Assembly (NCBI GenBank): GCA_025716855.1
Contig: JAIXMQ010000036.1
Location: 124,001-188,000 of the forward strand
Length of the DNA: 64,000 nt
Reading direction: 5' to 3'
Source: Pilaira anomala
Lineage: Eukaryota; Mucoromycota; Mucoromycetes; Mucorales; Mucoraceae
Of this stretch, positions 56,121-64,000 are shown one piece after another (the stretch's first letter is position 1; every line of letters begins with the position of its first letter). The position numbers were made by a program, and so were the translations under genes. Under the pieces are notes generated by a model. The model had not been told where the DNA came from. It worked only from the letters and a program-made list of their open reading frames with translations, and did not search any database.

Positions 56121-58058
56121 TTATTCGGGAGCATTTGGTATGTCCCTGTAGTTACAATGGTAAATAATCTGAGATCCGATTAATATTATCAATTGATTGA
56201 AATCTATACCTGAAAAGGTATATCTCGGCCCCACCACATTGCTATATTTTGATTCAGTGCTACGACCATAAATATTTCCAACAAAAGCTATTTGTTTTAC
56301 GATCTTGCGGTCTTGGCTAACAAACTTACATTGGACAGGGCGATGCTTTAAAATGGAGGAAGAAAAGCTAAGTCTGAGACGCTGAAAAGGATAGGCAGCC
56401 TTAAATTTAAAATCATAAACATCTGATGTCTCCAATGGCATTTCCCATAATACAAATTCGTTTGCCTTGTTGGGAATTTTAATGCGTTCATTACGGTTAC
56501 AAAAAAAACTCAGTAGGTGAAAATGCAAGGATAATATAATTGGCGAGTAATGATTATTATAGGTACGTACTCCGTTTTCTGTTAGATATTTGGGCGCAAG
56601 CTCTGATGATTTTATAGATAAGATGTAACTGTGTTTGTTCGTTTTTCCTTCAATTAGTACAACAACTCCTAACCTCTTGACATGTGAATAATTTTTGATG
56701 AGATAATTCAATTTAGAACACATATTATCGCTCGAAAGACTGATTTCCATTCTATCCACATTCTCTAAAAGATTAGGAAAGCTGATAAAACTTCCTCTAA
56801 AAAACAAGCAGGCATTTATCGTTTCGAATATTTGAGAAGTGTTGTTTTCAAGTTTCAGATATAATAATGTATCAAGATGAAATATTGACATAGCGGATCT
56901 GGACAAAGTATCCATATGCATTTCTTTTCTAGGTTTGACCTCACTATAACTACTTGAAGCTTTCCAAAGTTTAGCTAAACTATTTCGTCCTGATTCTGAG
57001 ACCCTTCCATTACTTATATGCATCGCATACAATTTAAACTGTTTTGCAGCCTTTTTTAAATATTGTAAAAACCTTTCGATATCACTAATTTGGGTGCTTT
57101 CAAACCATTCATTGGTTTCCTCCTCTAGCTCTAACTCCAAAATAAATTCATCTAGTTGGTCTGTAGGAATATTGGAATAAATACTTTCGATGCAGGCTGT
57201 GGTCATATTCTTTATTTGAAGATGAACAACCTTGAGATTCGATTGATTGGGATTGTATGGGTTTACTGAATATTTTGAGCTACTGGGTTCCCACGAGTTA
57301 TTTAATCCATCATACACCGACCGGAAATCGGATCCACAAGCCAGCGAAAAATGGGTTAGGCCTGGACAAACAGAAAATATAACCGAGCTTATCATCGATT
57401 CAACAGGTATACTACTGGAATAATAGACGACCAGATTTGTTAGCTTCTTGAAAGCAGACGTTCTATCTAAATATACCATCTCTTGCTCTTTTTTTGTCAA
57501 GCGATATTTTACATAAAAATCCCATAGTCGAAAATGAGTTAAGCTAAGCTTGAATTTACAACATACACTGTAATACAAATTGTAAAAGTCTCCCTCTCGA
57601 CTATCGTAGCGGTGCACGCTATTATCCGTTATAATTTGTTGTAAATGCAATAAACTTCTAGTATCAACATATTTGAGCATATAACGTAAAATTGATTTAT
57701 CATATTTACTTTTAGATATGTCTATGCAAGTTAATCCTGATGAAATGGAAAAAAGTTTGTCCCAGTTGAAGCCAGTATGTGATGCATGTAATCCTATTAG
57801 AACAAAATCGATTTCCATGAACTTGATCAAATTTCGTTTACTGGGAAGATTAGGATCATATTCTAGTTCATTGTTTTTCATGTATATGAGAAATCTGTCA
57901 AGGTTAGAGTAGCCCATTTTTAAACTACTGTAGAATTCGTCAATGGTATATCGATAAAAACTTTTGTTGACACGTAAGCAATGAGCCAAGTCTTTGCGAC
58001 TTAAGTCTTGAATGATCTGGTCTATAATTTCAGCAGGAAAATCAAGTATTTTGGGCAT
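56121..58058 (-). CDS. F-box protein, paralogue 2 of tandem array
   Basis: Intronless. I start at the Met at 58058 (MPKILDFPAEIIDQIIQDLS) because it aligns with the starts of the two paralogues. An upstream Met at 58139 would add a hydrophobic leader that they lack. This gives 645 residues. It has the F-box (PAEIIDQIIQDLSRKDLAHC, YTIDEFYSSLK), LRR-like segments (LTHFRLWDF, FKKLTNLVVYY, CPGLTHFSLACG) and a beta-rich end (YDFKFKAAYPFQRLRLSFSS, YTFSGIDFNQLIILIG). Its C-terminal region is more diverged than those of paralogues 1 and 3. Probably an SCF substrate receptor. Confidence 0.8.
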   Translation of the reverse strand: MPKILDFPAEIIDQIIQDLSRKDLAHCLRVNKSFYRYTIDEFYSSLKMGYSNLDRFLIYMKNNELEYDPNLPSKRNLIKFMEIDFVLIGLHASHTGFNWDKLFSISSGLTCIDISKSKYDKSILRYMLKYVDTRSLLHLQQIITDNSVHRYDSREGDFYNLYYSVCCKFKLSLTHFRLWDFYVKYRLTKKEQEMVYLDRTSAFKKLTNLVVYYSSSIPVESMISSVIFSVCPGLTHFSLACGSDFRSVYDGLNNSWEPSSSKYSVNPYNPNQSNLKVVHLQIKNMTTACIESIYSNIPTDQLDEFILELELEEETNEWFESTQISDIERFLQYLKKAAKQFKLYAMHISNGRVSESGRNSLAKLWKASSSYSEVKPRKEMHMDTLSRSAMSIFHLDTLLYLKLENNTSQIFETINACLFFRGSFISFPNLLENVDRMEISLSSDNMCSKLNYLIKNYSHVKRLGVVVLIEGKTNKHSYILSIKSSELAPKYLTENGVRTYNNHYSPIILSLHFHLLSFFCNRNERIKIPNKANEFVLWEMPLETSDVYDFKFKAAYPFQRLRLSFSSSILKHRPVQCKFVSQDRKIVKQIAFVGNIYGRSTESKYSNVVGPRYTFSGIDFNQLIILIGSQIIYHCNYRDIPNAPE

Positions 58059-58467
58059 AATGAATAGATAGGTAATAAGAAGAAAAAAAAAAATTAAAGT
58101 AGGACAGAGAATAATTTTTATATCTTTTTTTAAGTGCACAATGAATCATTTTAAACTTTGATATGTACCAAAAACAGTAATTGTTTGTTGTTAGCATAAC
58201 ATTTGTGTCATTGTGATGACAAGAGAGCGACATGCATGTATTCATATTATAGACGTTTATGGTCATTCTTTCGATGGACTTTGTCTTTTTATTTTAATAA
58301 AAGTTAATAATTTTCGAAATAAAGCTTTTGACATTGTACAATATAATACGAAAACGAGAACAAAGCACACAGAATTAAATAACAACAAAAATTTATTAAA
58401 AAAAAAAAATTAAAAAGAGGTTTACATACTTGGTATGATCCACAATTCTGGAGATTACTTTTGTTAT
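58059..58467. other. spacer between F-box genes 2 and 3
   Basis: About 410 bp, AT-rich, holding the promoter of paralogue 2 and the 3' flank of paralogue 3. A poly-A run lies near 58400-58410. No gene supported. Confidence 0.6.
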
Positions 58468-60447
58468 TCAGGGCTCGTACATAGAATGGTCACGCAAAGT
58501 TTTTATAAAAAGAGGCTGGCCTCTATCACATACTGTCAATTTATCAAAGTCTATAGATGCAAATGTATACCTCGATTCAATGTCGCTATACTTATGGCCG
58601 GTATTGTAATAAGCAAAAAAAGTACCGCTATAATCCGTAGTCAAAACAACATCTATCAAGACCAGATTATCATGATTGAAAATTGTAATATGAATAGGAC
58701 GTTTTCTTAAAGATGTATCAGATATAAAACTGAGTACGAGATTTGGCAAACGGTATTTAAATTTGAATTGGAAGTGACGGTCATCATCTTGCATTACTGG
58801 AATTTCGTTTAATATTAATCTTTTTATCTTGATGGGAAAATCAATGTATTGTTCCTCACTATAAAATTCAGACAATAATTGATGGTCTATAGATACTTCA
58901 ACGTATGAACGATGCTTATTACTGTGATGCATTTTATTTTTTTGTGCGTGACTAAGGTCCGATGTAAGCGGCTTTCTACACAGGACGAAATGACCATTGT
59001 CCTTTGGACCTACCCACACTTGCAAGTCTTTGACATGTGCGAAATATCGAATTAAATAATTAAGTTTCGAAAAAAGGTTACGTTTTGAAATAATGAAGCC
59101 TATTTCATATTGATTTTGTAAAGGACAAGTGACATCATATTGGGCGAATTGCAGATGAGAATATTTGTTTTGAAAAAAATCACTTTCATTTAGTGTTTGT
59201 TGTAATCGACAGGATCTGTTTCTTATTGTTAAGGAAGCTTGTTGTTCTTGAGAATCTTCCAAAATAACATCTAGTACTTTTCTAAATTTAGTATTATCAT
59301 TGTGGTTAGTACAGGTAATTGAAAGTTCCCAAAGATTATTTAATGAAATCAGCGTAGGTTTTATTAAAGATGTCGCGGCGGATGATGTGGATGCGACGAG
59401 ACTACGTGCATTGAAATCGAACTGTTTGGAGGCTTTTATATGCTGTAAAAATATTTCAATGTCAGTCAGATTCATGTTTTTAATCCATTCAATTGTCTCA
59501 GGTCCATATTCAAATTTTAGTGAAAAGTTATCTAGTTGGGATGTAGGGATGTTGGAAAGAATATTATACCAGCAGACTGTGTTCATTTTCTGTATATATA
59601 AGTTCACAACCTTGAGTTTTGATTGATAATTGTTATTCCTTGGTCTTGCTGAAAAATCTGGGAGTTTGTTTCTAGGGACTTCTTTCAATTGATTAGGAGT
59701 AAGTAAATCAGGTCTCATCAAGCGTGATCTACGAGTAAGACTAAAATTAGTTAAATTTGGACAGGCTGAAAGTACGGTAGAGTCAAATAAGGGCCCGGCC
59801 TGTTCCTTCTCAGGATCATAATTAACTTTCAAGCTTCTTAGATTCTTGAAAAAAGGCAGTAAATCTAATTGGGTTCCATTGTTTTCATAAGATTCCAAAC
59901 AATAGGCTGAATGTGGGTAACATATCTCAAGATGTGTTAAGCTTCGGTGAAATTTGTAACATATGTTGATATAATAAAGGTTTTCTATATTACTGGTGGA
60001 GTATTTGTTTGAAGAAACTATGAGTTTTTGTAAGTACGGTAAGCTGGTAGTATCCAAAGTTGTCAGCATATACTCTAAAATCGACTTTATGGATGTAAAC
60101 TCGTCGTAAATTTCAATAAAAGTTAAAGCTGAAAAAATTGGAACCATATTGATGAAGCAACTGTGTAGATATTTCGTTTCGTCTTGAGATGACCCACGAA
60201 GTTCCATATGCTTGATTAAACTCCATTTACTGGAAAGACTAGTATCGAATGCAGTTCGTATTTTACTGTAATACACAAAGTATTTATCCCAGTTCATTTC
60301 AGTTATTTTTAGACTGCTATAAAACTCGTCAATGGTATAATAATAGAATCGATGACTGACGCGCAAAAACTGAGCCATGTCTTTGCGTCTTAATAGTCGG
60401 ATAATCTGACGTATCACTGTAGCGGGAAGATCACGTATTTGTTTCAT
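58468..60447 (-). CDS. F-box protein, paralogue 3 of tandem array
   Basis: Intronless, 659 residues. The F-box is at residues 4-45 (IRDLPATVIRQIIRLLRRKD, RVSHRFYYYTIDEFYSSLKI). LRR-like middle segments include LTFIEIYDEF, LPYLQKLIVSS, FKNLRSLKVNYD and CPNLTNFSLTR. The C-terminal module matches paralogue 1 closely: DDDRHFQFKFKYRLPNLVLSF with RPIHITIFNHD, and it ends with YTFASIDFDKLTVCDRG. Shared motifs such as SSKWSLIKHM in the N-terminal third also match paralogue 1. Role inferred as an SCF receptor; substrate unknown. Confidence 0.8.
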   Translation of the reverse strand: MKQIRDLPATVIRQIIRLLRRKDMAQFLRVSHRFYYYTIDEFYSSLKITEMNWDKYFVYYSKIRTAFDTSLSSKWSLIKHMELRGSSQDETKYLHSCFINMVPIFSALTFIEIYDEFTSIKSILEYMLTTLDTTSLPYLQKLIVSSNKYSTSNIENLYYINICYKFHRSLTHLEICYPHSAYCLESYENNGTQLDLLPFFKNLRSLKVNYDPEKEQAGPLFDSTVLSACPNLTNFSLTRRSRLMRPDLLTPNQLKEVPRNKLPDFSARPRNNNYQSKLKVVNLYIQKMNTVCWYNILSNIPTSQLDNFSLKFEYGPETIEWIKNMNLTDIEIFLQHIKASKQFDFNARSLVASTSSAATSLIKPTLISLNNLWELSITCTNHNDNTKFRKVLDVILEDSQEQQASLTIRNRSCRLQQTLNESDFFQNKYSHLQFAQYDVTCPLQNQYEIGFIISKRNLFSKLNYLIRYFAHVKDLQVWVGPKDNGHFVLCRKPLTSDLSHAQKNKMHHSNKHRSYVEVSIDHQLLSEFYSEEQYIDFPIKIKRLILNEIPVMQDDDRHFQFKFKYRLPNLVLSFISDTSLRKRPIHITIFNHDNLVLIDVVLTTDYSGTFFAYYNTGHKYSDIESRYTFASIDFDKLTVCDRGQPLFIKTLRDHSMYEP

Positions 60448-62033
60448 GATAAATGATATAGATTAGTAACAAACCAAAAAAAAAAAAGAAGCAAGAAAAA
60501 TGAGAACAAGCGTAAAATTATTTGTACGTATCAACGAATAATGAGCCTTTTGGAATCCTATAGTTTTTTTTTTCATTGATATTTTTAAGCTTGTATTAAC
60601 TCCATTATATTAAATAAACAACAAACATCTGCAGTGGTGCCATTATTGTTACCTCCGTAACTAAAAGGTATTACTGTTACACACGTATGGGTATCCTCAT
60701 TGAAATATTTACACCATTTTTATATGCTTGTATATCGATCGGAATCGTTAACCTTTGAAAATAATGGATTTTTGCTGTATATTTATTTGACTTTCTTAAA
60801 GATATAGTAATTATCTTAATATACTATTGTCCTCGCTGTAAATAAGATAATTTAAGGCTGAAAATAAATAATTGCGGCAATAATTTCCTCCCCACAATGC
60901 CACTTAAAAACTTTTCCTATTATTTCGCAACTTTAAAATGGTATGACAAGAAGTACACTAATGCCGGATAATAATCATTACTTGGCGAAAAAGAGAAGAG
61001 GGATTATAAAGTAAAGAAAAAGTTTTGTACATATATCTTTTTGGAAAAAAAAAATTAAATAAAATAGGAACGCGTTTTCAATATTAGTTGAGCTTGTAAA
61101 AGATGAGGGAATGTTCTTTTTCGTCTATTTGGAACAATTTTATCTTCTATTTTATAATTTATGAGGAAGTATGCGTTTGAAACATGACCTTTATAGAATA
61201 TTACCAATTTAATACAATTTTCTTCATATATCAATTGACAAATACCTTCTGTGACATTCTTGATATCATATTAAAAAGGGATAACGCCATGAACGCGCAT
61301 TGATAATGTATAATTTATATACCTTAGTTGCTAAGATGCTTTCTTTTTAATAGAGAAAGTGATATACCTGTGTAAATAAACAAATAGAAGCATATTTTAG
61401 AATTAGAGAAAGAGAAATTTACTGTTTCAAAAGCTTATTTGTAACAATAAAAAAAATTTGTAATAAATGAAATGGTTGAGATGTAAAGCGATAGTGAAGT
61501 GCATATGAAAACGAGGGGGGTTTAGCTTAGTAAAATTAACGTTGAAACTATTGTAAGAGAGATTGCGGTTTGACTCACAGAGTTTGTAAAAAAAAGTTAC
61601 ACTAAAAAAAAAAAAGGATCGGAGAAACCGCACCAGTGTGACCCATGAATTCTTATTTGTTTACATTTCGATCCTTGTTTTTTTTTCTAAATCCTATCGT
61701 TTGCATCTAAATCTGATAGAGGCCCATCTGATAAAAAAAAATTATGAAAATAAAATAAAAATAAAAACTACTTTAAACTTTTAACTTTCGTTTTCCTTTG
61801 AAACTTAATTGAATAAAATAAGTTTAAAAGAGTCTTTTGAATTACTCCAAGGCTTTAATTGTTTAAAAAGCAAAATATAAATTAAGGATCAGATAAAAAT
61901 AACAAGGCGGAGATCATAAGCATCATGTGTGCTTGTGCAAGCAACTTATGAATCAGATAAGATTTTTTTCTCTTTTCGTTTTCCTTTTTTTTTTATCTTA
62001 TTTTTAAAAAAAAAAAAAACTTAAATTATCACT
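60448..62033. other. long intergenic region, nothing recognised
   Basis: 1.6 kb between the divergent F-box 3 and LRR genes. It is mixed AT-rich sequence with fewer homopolymers than elsewhere. I searched both strands for F-box remnants, RNA genes and repeats and found none I can support. The LRR promoter side has a T run and A run at 61987-62019. Confidence 0.5.
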
Positions 62034-63803
62034 ATGCCAACAATTATACCCAATTTATTGGAAGGAAAGATATTGACGGGAGTTTTACCACCAGAAAAGC
62101 AGCCTCCACTAGAATCGTTTTTACCAGTACATAAACAACATCATGAATTATTAGATATTGAAGCTTGTATTGATGATCCCTCCTTAGCTCCCCTTGGATT
62201 TCATGTAAAACAACATAAAAAATCTAGACGAAATAAACCTACAGTCTCTAGTGGCCAAGTCCATATTCAAACTAAAGAAGCTTCATCTTCCTCATGTGTC
62301 AATGGGGCTGTCATGTTACGTAGAAGAGGATTAGATGGAACACAATTAGCTAACGAGTTGGGGGCTTTTTTACTTCCTTCTTATTTAAAGTCTAATTATT
62401 CTCACTTGGTTGAATTAGATATCTCTCGTAATCGTCTTAGTTTTTTGCCTACACAAATTCAACAATTGAAGAATTTACGTCATTTAAATATGACCAGTAA
62501 TGAATTCAAGGAGATACCTAAAGAAATTTATCAGTTAAAACAATTACAAGTACTTTCTATCTCACAGAATCAAATTAGTGAAATACCAGAGGAGATGCCT
62601 GTGATGTTACCCAATTTGGTCACTTTACGTGTAGCAGCAAATGTCATTCATAGTTTGCCTACTTGTTTGCACCTCTGGACAAAGATGAGACATTTACAGT
62701 TAGGTTCAGTCTATGGAGGTAATCAACTTGTCAGCTTACCAGATACTATATCAGATATGGCAGTATTAGAAGAGCTCGATTTATCTTATAACAGACTTCG
62801 TACTTTACCCAACGACATGGCGATCCCAACCCTCATCTCACTTAATGTATCACACAACCAATTAGACTTTATACCAAAATCAATTGCAGACTGTCAGCTG
62901 TTAAAAACCTTAAACTTGTCTAAAAACCATCTTACAACTTTACCAGCGGATTTAGTGAATTTAAGAAAATTGGAATTATTTGATATAAGTGAAAATTTAC
63001 TTTGTATAATGCCAGCCGAGATTTTAGAGAGAATGCAATCGGCGGCTTTATTGATTACGGGTAATCCGCTCACACGGCCAGGGAACTGTGATCAAAGACA
63101 GGATGCGTATGCTCGTATTCTTCAACAGATGACTCAACGTGGAGTAACGAGATCGTCACCTGTAGTTTCTCGTGACCAGTGTGGACCTAGAGGCATGGGA
63201 TGTTTACAACCTTCTTCTTCTTCGTCTTCTAGTTCATCTTTAGGACCATTACCATCTCCACCAGCCGCAGTATCATCAGCAGCAGCAGTAAATCAACATG
63301 ATGAAGACGCTTCTATAGATCAAGAACTCTCTTTCCATGCACAGCAACTCAATATTGATGGCTCGAGACCCAACTCACCTCCTCCATCTACCGCAAATGC
63401 CAACCTGATAAGTACATTCCGATCCAAGATTGTACAAGATTCCACTGCTTCTTCCTCACAATTTGTCTTAGTGGATTTCCCACGTCAATTACCTCTACCT
63501 ACCGAAACTAAACTTGTGCATTCACTCAAGGAGATTGCAACACGCGTGATATTAAAGAAAAATGTATCAGTGCCATTAGATATTTTACCGCCACATTTAG
63601 AGGTGGATATTGTAGGAAATAAGTGGAGAGCTTGTTCATTCTGTCAGGGGCCGTTTGTGCATGAGTGGGTTACATCTGTGCAAGTGAAGAGCTTTGGTGG
63701 ACATCCTGCAGTAGTAAGAAGAGTCAGGTTTTGTTCTACAAAGTGTTGGACACAGTGTTTGCCAAAGGAACATTCAAAGTCTGTTATTTGCGTACACAAG
63801 TAA
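62034..63803 (+). CDS. leucine-rich repeat protein with C-terminal Cys-rich module
   Basis: Intronless, 589 residues. From about residue 120 to 340 there are nine or so 23-residue LRRs of the typical plant/fungal type (LVELDISRNRLSFLPTQIQQ, LRHLNMTSNEFKEIPKEIYQ, LQVLSISQNQISEIPEEMPV, LEELDLSYNRLRTLPNDMAI, LKTLNLSKNHLTTLPADLVN), resembling SHOC2/Ras-suppressor-like scaffolds. A Ser/Pro/Ala-rich linker follows. The last 70 residues hold a CSFCQGPF pair and a FCSTKCWTQC group that probably bind zinc. LRR plus this Cys module suggests an adaptor; partners are unknown. The AUG is the first after the poly-A leader. Confidence 0.88.
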   Translation: MPTIIPNLLEGKILTGVLPPEKQPPLESFLPVHKQHHELLDIEACIDDPSLAPLGFHVKQHKKSRRNKPTVSSGQVHIQTKEASSSSCVNGAVMLRRRGLDGTQLANELGAFLLPSYLKSNYSHLVELDISRNRLSFLPTQIQQLKNLRHLNMTSNEFKEIPKEIYQLKQLQVLSISQNQISEIPEEMPVMLPNLVTLRVAANVIHSLPTCLHLWTKMRHLQLGSVYGGNQLVSLPDTISDMAVLEELDLSYNRLRTLPNDMAIPTLISLNVSHNQLDFIPKSIADCQLLKTLNLSKNHLTTLPADLVNLRKLELFDISENLLCIMPAEILERMQSAALLITGNPLTRPGNCDQRQDAYARILQQMTQRGVTRSSPVVSRDQCGPRGMGCLQPSSSSSSSSSLGPLPSPPAAVSSAAAVNQHDEDASIDQELSFHAQQLNIDGSRPNSPPPSTANANLISTFRSKIVQDSTASSSQFVLVDFPRQLPLPTETKLVHSLKEIATRVILKKNVSVPLDILPPHLEVDIVGNKWRACSFCQGPFVHEWVTSVQVKSFGGHPAVVRRVRFCSTKCWTQCLPKEHSKSVICVHK

Positions 63804-64000
63804 AGGAAAGAGTTTGTATCTCTCTTTCTTTTTTATCTATTTATTTATTTCTCTTCTATTATACCCTTTTTCACAATAAAAGTCTTCTTTCAATACATAC
63901 ATATTCATGTTCTTTTTTTTTCTACATATCATGTTCCTCAAGTAGTCGGAGCACTCTTATTAAACCAAGTCACGACTCACTTCTCCTTCCTCCCCAGCAA
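63804..64000. other. 3' flank of the LRR gene
   Basis: T-rich sequence with an AATAAA-like signal (CACAATAAAAGTC near 63871). No further gene begins before the window edge. Confidence 0.5.

Noticed and set aside
58059..58139. Upstream start for F-box paralogue 2 giving a hydrophobic leader
   Set aside because: The other two paralogues start at the Met aligned with 58058, and the extra residues come from A/T-rich DNA.

Overview
This is nuclear DNA from a fungus, most likely an early-diverging, Mucorales-type one. It is AT-rich and packed with poly-A and poly-T tracts. Most genes are split by 45-90 bp GT-AG introns. It encodes SSADH, HPPD, MED18, NTF2, VMA16, importin alpha, a PUF protein, a UBE3A-like AZUL-HECT ligase and a two-finger GATA factor of the iron-repressor type. 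No tRNA, rRNA or CRISPR was recognised. Exon borders were read by eye: donor, acceptor and phase were checked for each junction, but there is no transcript support.

Layout. 1-10.2 kb is the dynamic part. It holds the start of an unknown minus-strand gene, a gene relic, an ADAM-family metalloprotease gene, a BLOC1S5-like coiled-coil gene, and a second copy of the ADAM promoter plus a truncated ADAM 5' end about 5.3 kb downstream. It ends with a SANT-like gene carrying a 15-bp minisatellite. 10.2-16.3 kb holds SSADH, an orphan membrane protein and a mitochondrial PPR protein. At 17.1-18.5 kb a small two-exon gene is interrupted in its coding sequence by a 5'-truncated LINE with a perfect 16-bp target-site duplication.

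18.9-39.8 kb is a dense housekeeping stretch: a kinase, a conserved membrane protein, a Whi5/Nrm1-like small protein, ribosomal protein eL33, HPPD, MED18, an AIM19-like protein, a tetraspanin, two unknowns, succinyl-CoA ligase alpha, NTF2, an ERp38-type PDI and the GATA factor. 40-53.5 kb holds a CEP120-like C2 protein, importin alpha, VMA16, and a Pumilio gene divergent from the AZUL-HECT ligase. 53.7-60.4 kb is a head-to-tail array of three intronless F-box paralogues. The window ends with a leucine-rich-repeat protein.

Working together. Few neighbours share a pathway. SSADH (which makes succinate) and succinyl-CoA ligase both feed the mitochondrial TCA cycle. The PDI and the ADAM protease are secretory-pathway proteins. 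NTF2 and importin alpha serve nuclear import. The F-box array and the HECT ligase both belong to ubiquitin-mediated turnover. The most notable items are the LINE-interrupted gene, the duplicated ADAM promoter and 5' end, the F-box array with its shared C-terminal region, and the CEP120-like protein in an apparently non-flagellated fungus.
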